DNA of 64,000 nt from G942493275 sp942493275 (GTDB lineage Bacteria; Actinomycetota; Coriobacteriia; Anaerosomatales; PHET01): the NCBI GenBank assembly GCA_942493275.1, contig OW818687.1, positions 248,001 to 312,000 of the forward strand. The letters are read 5' to 3'. Shown here one piece after another: positions 33,060 through 42,488 of the stretch (positions within the stretch are counted from its first letter, which is position 1; the number at the start of each line of letters is the position of its first letter). The position numbers and the translations under genes are program-made. Under the pieces are notes generated by a model. That model searched no databases. It saw nothing but the letters and a program-made list of their open reading frames with translations, and had not been told where the DNA came from.

Positions 33060-34295
33060 ATGTCCGAGTCCCCCACGACCGCGACGCGCACGGCCGAGCT
33101 GATCGAGCTCGAGGACCGATACGGCGCTCCCAACTATCACCCTTTGCCGGTCGTCATCTCCGAGGCGGAGGGCGCGTGGGTCACCGACGTCGACGGCAAG
33201 CGCTACCTGGATTTCCTGTCGGCGTACTCGGCGCTGAACTTCGGTCACCGGCATCCGGCGCTGATCGCCGCCGCGAAAGACCAGCTCGACCGCGTCACGC
33301 TCACCAGCCGTGCGATCCACGCCGACCTGCTCGGCCGATTCGAGCGTGAGCTCGCCGAGCTCACCGGCATGGACCTCGTTCTCCCGATGAACAGCGGCGC
33401 CGAGGGCGTGGAGACGGCCATCAAGGCAGCCCGCAAGTGGGGCTACGACGTCAAGGGCGTTGCCCCCGGACAGGCGCGCATCGTCGTGTGCGAGGGCAAC
33501 TTCCACGGTCGTACCACGACCATCATCAGCTTCTCCGACGATTCCGGCTCCCGAGACGGCTTCGCCCCGTTCACTCCCGGCTTCGCGTCCGTGCCCTTTG
33601 GCGACTCCGGGGCGCTCGAGCGTGAGCTCGCCCACCCCGACACCGTCGCGTTCCTGTTCGAGCCGATCCAGGGCGAAGGCGGCGTCGTTATGCCGCCCGC
33701 GGGATACCTCGCCGAGGTCAGGCAGCTGTGCACCCGCTACAACGCGCTCATGATCGCCGACGAGATCCAGACCGGCTTCGGACGCACCGGCTACACGCTC
33801 GCGTGCGAGCGCGAGTCGGTACAGCCTGACGCCTACATCCTGGGCAAGGCGCTGGGCGGCGGCATCGTTGCGCTCTCCGCAGTCGCCGCCCGCCGAGAGG
33901 TACTCGGTGTGCTGACCCCTGGTACCCACGGATCGACCTTCGGCGGCAATCCGCTCGCCTGCGCCATCGGACTCGCGGTACTCGAGCTCGTGCGCAGCGG
34001 CGAGTACCAGGAGCGCTCGCGCAGGCTCGGCGAGCACATGCACGCGCGACTCCGTGCCGAGGCTCCCGCGAACGTGCGCGAGGTGCGCGGAATCGGGCTG
34101 TGGGCCGGCATCGAGCTGTTCGAGGACGCGGGCCCCGCACGCGGATACTGCGAGCGCCTGCTCGCTCGCGGCGTGATCTGCAAGGACACGCACGTGACGA
34201 CGCTGCGCCTCGCTCCCCCGCTTGCGATCACCGAAGAGGACCTCGACTTCGCGATCGATCGCGTCATCGAGGTCCTCTCGGAAGGTGCGCGCTAA
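33060..34295 (+). CDS. rocD: Ornithine aminotransferase
   Basis: 411 residues, class III PLP aminotransferase converting ornithine and 2-oxoglutarate to glutamate semialdehyde and glutamate. Diagnostic segments are YGAPNYHPLPVV at the N-terminus (typical of OAT), MNSGAEGVETAIK, CEGNFHGRTTTIISF, FEPIQGEGGV, ADEIQTGFGRTG and the PLP lysine in ILGKALGGG. AAGAAGGAGA precedes ATG 33060. With carbamate kinase in the same window, arginine or ornithine catabolism is possible, but no other step is encoded nearby. Confidence 0.95.
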   Translation: MSESPTTATRTAELIELEDRYGAPNYHPLPVVISEAEGAWVTDVDGKRYLDFLSAYSALNFGHRHPALIAAAKDQLDRVTLTSRAIHADLLGRFERELAELTGMDLVLPMNSGAEGVETAIKAARKWGYDVKGVAPGQARIVVCEGNFHGRTTTIISFSDDSGSRDGFAPFTPGFASVPFGDSGALERELAHPDTVAFLFEPIQGEGGVVMPPAGYLAEVRQLCTRYNALMIADEIQTGFGRTGYTLACERESVQPDAYILGKALGGGIVALSAVAARREVLGVLTPGTHGSTFGGNPLACAIGLAVLELVRSGEYQERSRRLGEHMHARLRAEAPANVREVRGIGLWAGIELFEDAGPARGYCERLLARGVICKDTHVTTLRLAPPLAITEEDLDFAIDRVIEVLSEGAR

Positions 34296-34302
34296 CGGGC
34301 TC

Positions 34303-35661
34303 CTAGGACTGCTCGGTCGGAGTCTCCACCGACGCTTCGATCTCTTCAGCCGGCGGTGCGTCCTCAGGGAGCGCGTCGGCTGATTGCGGCGTGCCGCGAC
34401 CGAAGAACTCGACCAGCAGGATCCACAGTCCGACGATCACTGCCAAGCCGATGATCGCCCGTGGCGAGACCGCATTGAGCGTGATGAGCCAGATGATCGC
34501 GATGACGACACCGACGATCCTCAGCTCGGGCTTGTGGGCGGCAACGAAGACGCCGAATGCGCCGAAGTCCCACGCCGAGCCGAAGCCGCTGAGGCCCTTG
34601 TCCATCGCGCCGCGGAACTTCACGGCGAACCGGGCGGGGCCGGCGAGGAACGCGGCGAGGGTGATGACGAGCCCCAGAGCGACGGCGGTGCGCTCGGCGT
34701 TCACGAAGAACCGGAACACGATGTCGTAGAAGGCGTTGGCCGCAGCCGAGTCGATGCCGCCCATCGAGTACGCGGCTGACACGAACGACGACTGCGCGAA
34801 GAACACCACCTGCAGCGGCAGCAGAGTGACGAAGACGATTCCCATGCCGACCCACAGCCACGCCTTGCGGCGGTCAGGCGCGGCCCAGACCGCAGCAGCG
34901 ATGAGGGCCAGTGCGACGAATGGAAGTACCAGCGCCGCGCTGTTCAGGGTGTTGATCGCGGTGGTCGCCTGTGCGAGTGCCGGCGACTCGTAGACCACGA
35001 TCTCCTTTTGGAGCGAGTTCCACGGCACATACTGCGAGATCGACTTGAGCGCGGTGGACTCGAAGCCCTCCTGGATCCCCTCGACGATGGGCGTCGAATC
35101 GAGTGCGAGGACGCCCTGATTGACGCTCAGGCCCTTCTCGCCCTCGTAGCCGGTCACCGCCGCGATGAACGCTTGGTGGCCCCGGCGGTTCATCTCGATC
35201 CAGATGGTCTCGAACTGGTCGGACTGCACCACCTGGACGGCAAGCTTGGTCACGAGAGTGTCGACCTGCGCGGCGATTGGCGCCGCGAGGATGTCGAGTT
35301 CGTCAGGCAGCAGGTCACTCGCGAGCTTCTCGACGTTCAGCCGCTCGATGATCGCCTCGGAGGACGCCTGGGCGACGTAGTTCTGAATCGCGGGGTCGGC
35401 GGCCAGCGGCGCCACGGTCTCGACCCACCGGTCCGTGTCCATGACCGTGCGATTCAGCCACATGGCAGGGACCGCAAGACCAAACACGAGCAGGGCCACA
35501 ATCAACAGGACCGAAGCCACCGGCCAGCGCCAGCGACCCGGTCCTGTCGTCTCGGTCAGACTCTCCTTGAGCTGCTCGTTCTCGGCACGAAGTCGATCGA
35601 GCTCGCTCTTGAGTTCGGCGGCCTCCATCTCGGGGGACCGAACCTCGTTCTCAGCAGCCAT
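34303..35661 (-). CDS. Polytopic membrane protein with N-terminal coiled coil, unknown
   Basis: 452 residues. Residues 5-38 form a short coiled coil (EAAELKSELDRLRAENEQLK), and one membrane helix follows near residue 60. A large, probably extracytoplasmic domain (MDTDRWVETVAPLAADPAIQ onwards, to about residue 225) leads into five or six further hydrophobic segments and an acidic tail. It resembles uncharacterised actinobacterial membrane proteins that I cannot name. Start ATG 35661 is the only good one. It is convergent with rocD, seven bases apart. Confidence 0.75.
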   Translation of the reverse strand: MAAENEVRSPEMEAAELKSELDRLRAENEQLKESLTETTGPGRWRWPVASVLLIVALLVFGLAVPAMWLNRTVMDTDRWVETVAPLAADPAIQNYVAQASSEAIIERLNVEKLASDLLPDELDILAAPIAAQVDTLVTKLAVQVVQSDQFETIWIEMNRRGHQAFIAAVTGYEGEKGLSVNQGVLALDSTPIVEGIQEGFESTALKSISQYVPWNSLQKEIVVYESPALAQATTAINTLNSAALVLPFVALALIAAAVWAAPDRRKAWLWVGMGIVFVTLLPLQVVFFAQSSFVSAAYSMGGIDSAAANAFYDIVFRFFVNAERTAVALGLVITLAAFLAGPARFAVKFRGAMDKGLSGFGSAWDFGAFGVFVAAHKPELRIVGVVIAIIWLITLNAVSPRAIIGLAVIVGLWILLVEFFGRGTPQSADALPEDAPPAEEIEASVETPTEQS

Positions 35662-35755
35662 GCCCTCTCCTGATCATTCGCAGATGACGGACAAGACTGC
35701 TATTCCCTTCCAACAAGCGGTACTGACAGCAATTGGTCAGTACCCTAAGCCGTCG

Positions 35756-36202
35756 TTACGCCGGAGTGATTCCTCCGTGGTGTCCGCTGTGGAACAACGA
35801 GCCGTCTTCGTGATCGAATGCCAGCCGGACGTCACGCGTAAACAGGTAACCGAACAGCAGTGCGGCGACCGCAGCAGAAAGCACCATGCCGCTGGTGAAG
35901 CCGATGGTGATCATGGCGAGGACGGCGACAATCAGATTGGCGCCGAACGCGAGAACACCGACGACCCACGCCCACGGGCTCATGTTCATGGCGCCGATGC
36001 CGGTCGCCAACTGGACGATGCCGGCAACCAGCAGCCCGAGTCCGAACCACATGGCCGTCGATGCTGCCATATCGCCGATCGCACCCACGAGCGGCGCGAT
36101 TACCGCAGTGACACCGAAGTACGGCAGCGAGAGCAGGATGTTGGCGATTCCGAAGAATATCGCGAGCACGGCGAGTATCGTCACGCCTGTCGGACGCTTC
36201 AT
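35756..36202 (-). CDS. Small four-helix membrane protein
   Basis: 148 residues with four hydrophobic segments, the first at GVTILAVLAIFFGIANIL and the last at GMVLSAAVAALLFGYLF, and a His-rich tail (FDHEDGSLFHSGHHGG). It resembles the DUF2127-like group of small membrane proteins, but the match is from composition only. AAGGGAGGG precedes ATG. A full CRP-type palindrome lies about 57 bases upstream of the start, suggesting regulated expression. The His-rich tail might bind metal. Confidence 0.7.
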   Translation of the reverse strand: MKRPTGVTILAVLAIFFGIANILLSLPYFGVTAVIAPLVGAIGDMAASTAMWFGLGLLVAGIVQLATGIGAMNMSPWAWVVGVLAFGANLIVAVLAMITIGFTSGMVLSAAVAALLFGYLFTRDVRLAFDHEDGSLFHSGHHGGITPA

Positions 36203-36250
36203 CGTGAATCCCTCCCTTCACGTGCCTCCAGGCCACATGAGGCGGCCTGT

Positions 36251-36266
36251 TGTGATTCCCGTCACA
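36251..36266 (-). promoter_or_regulatory. CRP/FNR-type palindrome (site D)
   Basis: A complete TGTGA-N6-TCACA palindrome; towards the downstream gene it reads GTGACGGGAATCAC. It is the closest of the sites to its gene, 57 bases from centre to start codon, so it could act at the promoter itself. Confidence 0.68.
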
Positions 36267-36296
36267 TTTTGGTTCCCAGGTGGGGGCAAAGATAAA

Positions 36297-36319
36297 CCCC
36301 CGAGGGTATACCCCGGGGG
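36297..36319 (-). terminator. Terminator after gatA
   Basis: On the minus strand CCCCCGGGG-TATA-CCC(T)CGGGGG folds into a GC-rich hairpin of six plus three pairs with one bulged base and a TATA loop, followed by TTTAT. It lies 20 bases after the gatA stop. Confidence 0.7.
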
Positions 36320-36339
36320 CTATCAGTAGCGCCTTGTCA

Positions 36340-37836
36340 CTAGGTGAGCGCGCGCACCGTCGGCCGCGTCGCGTCGAACCCGACCGCCTCCTCCAACGCC
36401 GCGGCCACCTGCAGCACGACCGCCTCGCTGAAGTGGCTTCCGATGAGCTGCAGGCCGACAGGGAGGCCCGTGTCGGACCCCAGCCCCACCGGCAGCGACA
36501 TTCCCACGTTGCCGGCGAGGTTCACCGGGATGGTGAAGATGTCCGAGAGATACATCGAGAGCGGATCGCCTGACTTCTCACCGATCTTGAATGCGGTCGT
36601 CGGCGTCGTCGGCGTGAGCAGCACGTCGTAGTCGTCGAACGCCTTCTCGAAGTCACGGGCGATGACGGTGCGGGCCTTCTGAGCCTGACCGTAGTACGCG
36701 TCGTAGTAGCCGGCGGACAACGCATACGTGCCGAGCATGACGCGGCGAATCGTCTCGGGTCCAAAGCCCTCTGCGCGCGAGCGCATGTACAGGTCGAGGA
36801 CGTCGGTCACACCCTCCGCGCGCCGGCCGTAACGGATGCCGTCGAAGCGAGCGAGGTTCGAAGACGCCTCCGCGGGCCCGACGATGTAGTACGCGGAGAG
36901 CGCGTGCTCGGCAGAAGGAAGCGTGCACTCCCCGACCTCGGCCCCCATGCCGCGCAACGTCTCCGCGGCCGCCAGAACCTGATCGCGGATCTCGGAGGAC
37001 AGGCCCTCCATCCCGAGAAGATCGCTCACCACGCCGACTCGCAGGCCCTTGACCCCCGAGCGTAGTGCGGCCGTGAAGTCCTCCTCAGGGCGCGCGAGGC
37101 TGGTGGCGTCCATCGGGTCCTTGCCGCAGATGGCGTTCAGGGACAGCGCGCACTCCTCGACCGTCTTGGTGAACGGGCCGATCTGGTCGAGCGAGCTTGC
37201 GAACGCGACGCACCCGTAGCGCGAGACGCGACCGTACGTCGGCTTCATGGCGACGACGCCGCAGAAGGCGCCCGGCTGCCTGATCGACCCGCCGGTATCG
37301 CTCCCGAGGGTGAGGGCGGCCATGCCCGCCGCGACCGCCGCAGCCGACCCGCCCGAGCTGCCGCCCGGCACGCGCGAGAGGTCCCACGGGTTATGCGTCG
37401 GGCCGAACGCGGAGTTCTCGGTAGATGAGCCGAACGCGAACTCGTCCATGTTGAGCTTGCCGACCGGCACGACGCCGGCATCAAGCATCCGCCTGACCGC
37501 CGTGCAGTCGTAGACGCTCTCGTAGGTCTCGAGGATCCTCGACGAGCACGTGGTTCGCGTGCCGAGGAGGTTCATGTTGTCCTTGAACGCCGTCGGTACC
37601 CCCGCGAGCGGCGGCAACTCATCAATGGTCGCACCCGCGCTCACCAGGGCGTCGATCTTGTCGGCAGCCTCGAAGGCCAACTCCGGAGTGACCTGGTTGA
37701 ACGCGTGCACGTCGCCGTCGAGGGCCTCGATCCGCGCGAGCGCGCCCTCGGCGGCCTCACGGGCAGAGAACTCTCGGTTGGCGATCGCGGCACGGATCTG
37801 CGGGGCGCTCAGCGCTGAGATGTCGACCTTGCTCAC
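36340..37836 (-). CDS. gatA: Asp-tRNA(Asn)/Glu-tRNA(Gln) amidotransferase subunit A
   Basis: 498 residues, the amidase that releases ammonia from glutamine for GatB. The Ser-cisSer-Lys triad is visible: Lys in PTAFKDN, the signature PGGSSGGSAAAVAAG with cis-Ser, and the nucleophile in SDTGGSIRQPGAFCG. The C-terminal LPVGLQLIG completes the family pattern. GTG 37836 overlaps the gatC stop (GTGA). A strong hairpin terminates the pair downstream. Confidence 0.97.
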   Translation of the reverse strand: MSKVDISALSAPQIRAAIANREFSAREAAEGALARIEALDGDVHAFNQVTPELAFEAADKIDALVSAGATIDELPPLAGVPTAFKDNMNLLGTRTTCSSRILETYESVYDCTAVRRMLDAGVVPVGKLNMDEFAFGSSTENSAFGPTHNPWDLSRVPGGSSGGSAAAVAAGMAALTLGSDTGGSIRQPGAFCGVVAMKPTYGRVSRYGCVAFASSLDQIGPFTKTVEECALSLNAICGKDPMDATSLARPEEDFTAALRSGVKGLRVGVVSDLLGMEGLSSEIRDQVLAAAETLRGMGAEVGECTLPSAEHALSAYYIVGPAEASSNLARFDGIRYGRRAEGVTDVLDLYMRSRAEGFGPETIRRVMLGTYALSAGYYDAYYGQAQKARTVIARDFEKAFDDYDVLLTPTTPTTAFKIGEKSGDPLSMYLSDIFTIPVNLAGNVGMSLPVGLGSDTGLPVGLQLIGSHFSEAVVLQVAAALEEAVGFDATRPTVRALT

Positions 37837-38138
37837 GCGTCACCACCTCCCGGTCCCACGATCTGCGGGATGACGAAGGCGCCGTCCGCGGCCTCAGGGG
37901 CATTCTTGAGTGCCCGGTCGCGAGTGAGCCCCTCGCGCACGACGTCTTCACGAGTCTCGTTGACGAGAGGGACGGCGTGCGTCATCGGCGGAACGTCTGT
38001 GAGATCGAGCCGCTGGATTTGATCGATATGGCCGAGGATCGAGTTCAGCTCATCGCGAAGCGTCTCGACCTGATCGTCGGTGAGGGCCAGTCGGGCGAGG
38101 AGCGCGACGTGGCGAACCTCCTGCTCGGAAAGGGACAT
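37833..38138 (-). CDS. gatC: Asp-tRNA(Asn)/Glu-tRNA(Gln) amidotransferase subunit C
   Basis: 101 residues, the helical linker subunit that holds GatA and GatB together. The family start LSEQEVRHVALLARLALTDD and the central LNSILGHIDQIQRLDL and PVNETREDVVREG-like PLVNETREDV segments are present. First gene of gatC-gatA. Confidence 0.95.
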   Translation of the reverse strand: MSLSEQEVRHVALLARLALTDDQVETLRDELNSILGHIDQIQRLDLTDVPPMTHAVPLVNETREDVVREGLTRDRALKNAPEAADGAFVIPQIVGPGGGDA

Positions 38139-38235
38139 CCGGCGTCCTTTCGGGGTGATTGGGGTGGCAATGTCGCCCCGGAAGGCGACGCGTCACATCA
38201 TACCCGAGCACGCGAGCGTCTCGACGGCAACGGCG

Positions 38236-39264
38236 TCATCGTGCCAGCCAAAATGCCGCCGCCACAACGGAGCCGTTGTACAGCACGTGAAGCGCGATCG
38301 CCGAGACGAGCGAGCGCCGAGACGAAGCGAGCCATCCGCATGCGACTCCCAGAACGAAGGTTGAAACGAGCAACCACGGGGTCACGTGCAGCGCCGCGAA
38401 GGCTATTGCAGACCCGAGTATCGCCGGCCATCGCCCAAACCGGTTCTGCAGCCCACCAAGCACCACACCGCGAAACAGCAACTCCTCGGACACCGGCGCA
38501 ACGAGCACGACGACCGCGATGGAGACGATGAGCCCGGCCGGCCCGGAGCCGAACAGGTCGACGATGCGCTCCCCGGCGGGCACGGCAAAGCCCATAGACC
38601 GCGAGAGCGCACCCCATGCGACCGACACCGCCCGAGTCGCGATGAACAACGCGGCGACCAGCGATGCATTGACGAGTACCTCTCGGACGTCAGTCTCGTC
38701 GCGACGCAGGCCGAACGCCTCGGAGAAGCCGAGCCCATGCCTGTGGACGATGAACGCGAGCGCCGCGAGTTGTACGCCGTAGAAGGCGGCCAGCACGAGC
38801 CCGCGGGCGGTCATGCGACCGGCCTCCGGCATCACCCTGAAGAGTTCCGAGGAGAGCGCGGCCTCTTTGGCGAGAAACGCGACGAGCAGCACCGCAAGGA
38901 CGGCCATGGCATCCAGCAGCGACCAGGGCGCCGCATCGGACGCCGCGGCCGACTTCGGCTTCGCCACGCCGGCGGCCGGGCGCTTGGCCACGCTGCGTTC
39001 CTGCTCGGCGGCTCGCTTCAGCGCTTTGGCCTCCGAGCGGGATCGGACGACGGGCGTGCCCATCGCGCCCCGGGACATGCCGCTCTCGATCGCCCCTCTC
39101 GAGCACGCGTCCACGCACTTCAGGCACCCGTCACAGCCGGTGGGATCGACGTAGAGAAAGCCGGCACCGACCCGGATGAGCCGCTTGTCGCACGCCGTGA
39201 CGCATGCGCCGCAGTGGTCGCACCGCTCCGGTCTCACCGAGATGGTCGCGTGGCGCGCGCTCAC
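38236..39264 (-). CDS. Ferredoxin-domain/CPBP-family membrane protease fusion
   Basis: 342 residues. Residues 10-60 hold two [4Fe-4S] ligand sets: CDHCGACVTAC and CDGCLKCVDAC, each with a fourth Cys. A basic, alanine-rich linker follows. Then comes a CPBP (CAAX/Abi) intramembrane protease domain with about eight hydrophobic segments and its motifs EELLFRG (EExxxR), ALHVTPW and HVLYNG. The ferredoxin half normally carries electrons, whereas CPBP enzymes cut prenylated or other membrane proteins, so the combination is odd. The GTG start overlaps the preceding CPBP gene stop by four bases. Confidence 0.85.
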   Translation of the reverse strand: MSARHATISVRPERCDHCGACVTACDKRLIRVGAGFLYVDPTGCDGCLKCVDACSRGAIESGMSRGAMGTPVVRSRSEAKALKRAAEQERSVAKRPAAGVAKPKSAAASDAAPWSLLDAMAVLAVLLVAFLAKEAALSSELFRVMPEAGRMTARGLVLAAFYGVQLAALAFIVHRHGLGFSEAFGLRRDETDVREVLVNASLVAALFIATRAVSVAWGALSRSMGFAVPAGERIVDLFGSGPAGLIVSIAVVVLVAPVSEELLFRGVVLGGLQNRFGRWPAILGSAIAFAALHVTPWLLVSTFVLGVACGWLASSRRSLVSAIALHVLYNGSVVAAAFWLAR

Positions 39265-40019
39265 TGCAACCCCGCCAACTGGAACGCGTAGAGCAGAAAG
39301 ACGCCCATGCCGTTGAAGAAGCCGTGGACTGCGATCGGCATCCATAGAGTGCGCGACCGCACGAAGCTCATGCCGAGGATGACGGCGAGAAGGGCGATGG
39401 GCGGGATCGAGGCAGGCGCAAGGTGCATGATCGCGAACGCCGCCGATGACACCGCGATCGCGGCAGCCTTCCCGCGCCTGTCATGAAGCGCCGGAAGCAG
39501 GACGCCTCGGAAGACGATCTCTTCGACAAACGGCGCGAGGATGACGGTCGACAAGATGGTGAACACCACTCCCACGGGCCCCGGAGGCAGCATCTGCGTC
39601 GGGTCGATGTCCATGCCGGGGATATCGAGCTCCAACGCGACGATCGCCAGGCCCCACACACCCGCGATCACCCTGCCGAGAAGCGCCAGGGCGAAGGCGA
39701 GCGCCAGTCCCGGGACGAGCTCCATCGGCCGGAGACCGACGGCTCCACGCAACCCGAAGCCCTTGCGGCGGGCGTAGAACCACACCGCAGCCAGCGGGAT
39801 GAGATACGCGAGACAAAGCAGGAGACCCATCTTGGTCGCGATCACCCACTCGGGCTCATCGGCCATCCTGATCGCGCCCGCGAATCCGCCGCAGACCAGA
39901 ATGCTGAGTATCGAAAGCCCCGTGAAAGCCCACGCCGGTCCCTGCTTCCACGGCAATGCGGTCAGCGGTATGGGCGCGGCGGGGGGCTGTGGCAGATGGC
40001 TGACCGACACGTCGTTCAC
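39261..40019 (-). CDS. CPBP-family intramembrane metalloprotease
   Basis: 252 residues with about seven hydrophobic segments. The CPBP motifs are EEIVFRG, IMHLAPA and HGFFNGMG, supplying the glutamate and histidine active-site residues. It overlaps ligA by four bases upstream (GTGA) and the ferredoxin-CPBP gene by four bases downstream. The two CPBP genes share weak similarity outside the motifs, so they are probably old paralogues. Confidence 0.88.
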   Translation of the reverse strand: MNDVSVSHLPQPPAAPIPLTALPWKQGPAWAFTGLSILSILVCGGFAGAIRMADEPEWVIATKMGLLLCLAYLIPLAAVWFYARRKGFGLRGAVGLRPMELVPGLALAFALALLGRVIAGVWGLAIVALELDIPGMDIDPTQMLPPGPVGVVFTILSTVILAPFVEEIVFRGVLLPALHDRRGKAAAIAVSSAAFAIMHLAPASIPPIALLAVILGMSFVRSRTLWMPIAVHGFFNGMGVFLLYAFQLAGLQ

Positions 40020-42151
40020 TCGGCTGCGCTCGCGGGGAGCGAACCGGATTCGACGATGCGGACCAGCTCGTCCTCGGTAAGAATCGGAACGCCGAGTGCG
40101 AGCGCCTTGTCGTACTTTGAGCCAGCCGCCTCACCTGCGACGACGTAGGACGTCTTCTTGCTCACGCTCGAGGCGACCTTCGCGCCCAGTGCTTTGAGCG
40201 CCGCCGTCGCCTCGTCTCGGGTGTATCTCTCCATGGCCCCCGTGAGCACGAAGGTGAGTCCCGCGAGAGTCTGCGGCCTCTCCGGTTCGCGGCGCTCCTC
40301 AGCGAGCGAGACCCCGAGGTCCGCAAGCCGGGCGATCACCTCGACGTTGTCGGGGTTATCGAAGAACGCGCGCACGCTCGAGGCGATTTTGGGACCAACC
40401 CCGTCGACCGCCGCGATCTCCTCGGCCGAGGCGAGACGCAGCGCCTCCACAGACCCGAAGGCGGCGGCGAGCGACTCGGCCACCGTGACTCCTACGTGCC
40501 GAATTCCCAGCCCGAACAACACGCGCGCCAGTGAACGCGACTTCGACGCCTCGACGTTGCCGAGAACCTTCGCAGCCACGGCCTCACCGAGAACGACCGG
40601 GGATCCGTCGATCTTGACCCGCCCCATGTCCAGACCCGTCAGGATCGGGACCGTCAGCCGATAGAAGTCAGCTACGTCGGCCACGAGGCCGGCCGCAACC
40701 AACCGTCCGACGATCTCCTCGCCGAGCCCCTCGATGTCGAGCGCGGCCCGGTTCGTCCAGTGCACCAGCCGTTCATAGCGCTGCGCCGGGCAGGCGACGT
40801 TGGTACACCGCCAGGCGACTTCACCGGACTCCCGCCACAGCGGACCTGCGCAGCTCGGACACTCAGCAGGCATCGCAAACGGCACGGCATCGGGCGGCCG
40901 TACTCCCGGCACCGGGCCCACGACCTCCGGGATGACGTCGCCGGCCTTGCGCACGATGATCGTGTCGCCCACGCGTACGTCCTTGCGCGCGATCTCCTCG
41001 GCGTTGTGCAGGGTCGCGCGAGCGATGGTCGAACCGGCGACCTTCACCGGATCGAACTCCGCAAGCGGGGTGATGGCGCCGGTCCTGCCCACCTGGAGCC
41101 GGATCTCGCGCAGGACGGTGGTCTTCTCCTCGGGCGGGAACTTGTAGGCGACCGCCCAACGAGGCGCCTTGCTGGTGTATCCGAGCTCGTCTTGCAGCGC
41201 GATGCTGTCGACCTTGACCACGACGCCGTCGATCTCGTAGGGCAGGTCCTCCCGCCGGTCAAGAGCGGCGGCACAGTACGCGTGCACCGAGGCGGCGTCA
41301 GCGCAGGTCACGACGTCCGGGTTTACGTGGAACCCCGCATTGCGCAGCCACTGCAGCAACTCGCTTTGCCGAGTCAGGCCCAGAGACCTGGGGTCGGACG
41401 CGGCGTAGATGAATGTCGCGAGATCGCGGGACGCGGTGATCGCCGGGTCCTTCTGGCGCAGGCTCCCGGCGGCGGCATTGCGGGGGTTCGCGAACGGCGC
41501 GGCACCGGCTGCGTCCTGCTCTTCGTTCAGACGCTCGAAGCTCGCCTTGGGGAGGTAGACCTCTCCTCGCACCTCGACGGTCCATGGGCGCGCCTGGGGC
41601 ACGGCCGCCGGGAAAAGCTCGTCGGCCGCCGCCGAAGGTGGGACGACCGCAGGCGCGAGGCGAAGCGGCACGTCCTTGACGGTGCGGATGTTGGCCGTGA
41701 CGTCCTCGCCGGTCCGTCCGTCGCCGCGAGTCGCGGCACGCATGAGCACGCCGTCCTCGTAGGTCAGTGCGATGGAGCTGCCGTCGATCTTGAGCTCGCA
41801 GACGAACGCGCAGTCGCGGTCACCGACAGCGTCGCGGACGCGCGCGAGCCAAGCGTCCAGCTCGTCGAGGTCCATGGCGTTGTCGAGCGAGTACATGCGC
41901 GCTGCGTGGACCGCGGGAGCAAACTGCGAGTCGGGAGCCGCCCCCACCCTTTGCGTGGGCGAGTCGGGCGTGATCAGATGCGGATACGCCGTCTCGATCT
42001 GGGTGAGCTCCCGGACCAGCGAGTCGTACGCCGCGTCGCTGATCTCAGGGGCGTCCTGCGCGTAGTACAAGACGCCGTGCCGCTCTATCTCCCGGCGCAG
42101 CTCTGCCGCGCGTTCCGCAGCCTCCTCGGGGGTCCAGCGGACCTGGGCCAC
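40016..42151 (-). CDS. ligA: NAD-dependent DNA ligase
   Basis: 711 residues, full length. Domains in order are Ia (LYYAQDAPEISDAAYD), the adenylation domain with the nucleotidyl lysine in CELKIDGSS near residue 120, and the OB fold (RVGDTIIVRKAGDVIPEV). They are followed by the Cys4 zinc finger (CPSC...CTNVACPAQR), the helix-hairpin-helix region and a C-terminal BRCT domain (GLTFVLTGAMERYTRDEA). It seals nicks during replication and repair. GTG start, one base after the DUF2469 gene. Confidence 0.97.
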   Translation of the reverse strand: MAQVRWTPEEAAERAAELRREIERHGVLYYAQDAPEISDAAYDSLVRELTQIETAYPHLITPDSPTQRVGAAPDSQFAPAVHAARMYSLDNAMDLDELDAWLARVRDAVGDRDCAFVCELKIDGSSIALTYEDGVLMRAATRGDGRTGEDVTANIRTVKDVPLRLAPAVVPPSAAADELFPAAVPQARPWTVEVRGEVYLPKASFERLNEEQDAAGAAPFANPRNAAAGSLRQKDPAITASRDLATFIYAASDPRSLGLTRQSELLQWLRNAGFHVNPDVVTCADAASVHAYCAAALDRREDLPYEIDGVVVKVDSIALQDELGYTSKAPRWAVAYKFPPEEKTTVLREIRLQVGRTGAITPLAEFDPVKVAGSTIARATLHNAEEIARKDVRVGDTIIVRKAGDVIPEVVGPVPGVRPPDAVPFAMPAECPSCAGPLWRESGEVAWRCTNVACPAQRYERLVHWTNRAALDIEGLGEEIVGRLVAAGLVADVADFYRLTVPILTGLDMGRVKIDGSPVVLGEAVAAKVLGNVEASKSRSLARVLFGLGIRHVGVTVAESLAAAFGSVEALRLASAEEIAAVDGVGPKIASSVRAFFDNPDNVEVIARLADLGVSLAEERREPERPQTLAGLTFVLTGAMERYTRDEATAALKALGAKVASSVSKKTSYVVAGEAAGSKYDKALALGVPILTEDELVRIVESGSLPASAAE

Positions 42152-42152
42152 G

Positions 42153-42488
42153 CTACTCCTCCTCGCCGCGCAACTTCTGCACGTGCACGGGCCCGACCTC
42201 GTAGATGACGACCTCCGGCACGAAACGCAAAGGCCGCTCGGCTTCGTAGATCCACGCGTCGGTCAGCGTCACCTTGAAGTACACGCCGCCCGGACCCGAG
42301 ACCGGCTCCACGTCCACTTCGTTGCTCAAGTACGCCCTTAGTTCGGTCTCCACGTAGTAGCTGAAGACACGAATGGCGTCGCGATACTCGTTATAGAGAG
42401 CCAGCCGCTTCTCGGCTTCGTACATGTCCAGCTCGTCGATGCTGTCCACGGTTCGCGCCTCCTGGAATTCGTCGTAGTCCCCGCCCAT
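42153..42488 (-). CDS. DUF2469 family protein
   Basis: 111 residues. The core MYEAEKRLALYNEYRDAIRV followed by FSYYVETELRAYLSNEVDV matches DUF2469, a family I know mainly from actinobacteria, with no established function. ATG 42488 lacks a clear ribosome site; ATG 42425 (at MYEAEKRL) would still keep the core. It is placed one base upstream of ligA and is probably co-transcribed with it. It is one of the lineage clues in the window. Confidence 0.85.
   Translation of the reverse strand: MGGDYDEFQEARTVDSIDELDMYEAEKRLALYNEYRDAIRVFSYYVETELRAYLSNEVDVEPVSGPGGVYFKVTLTDAWIYEAERPLRFVPEVVIYEVGPVHVQKLRGEEE

Noticed and set aside
33015..34193. A 392-codon minus-strand frame.
   Set aside because: It mirrors rocD, whose PLP-binding and substrate motifs are intact on the plus strand.
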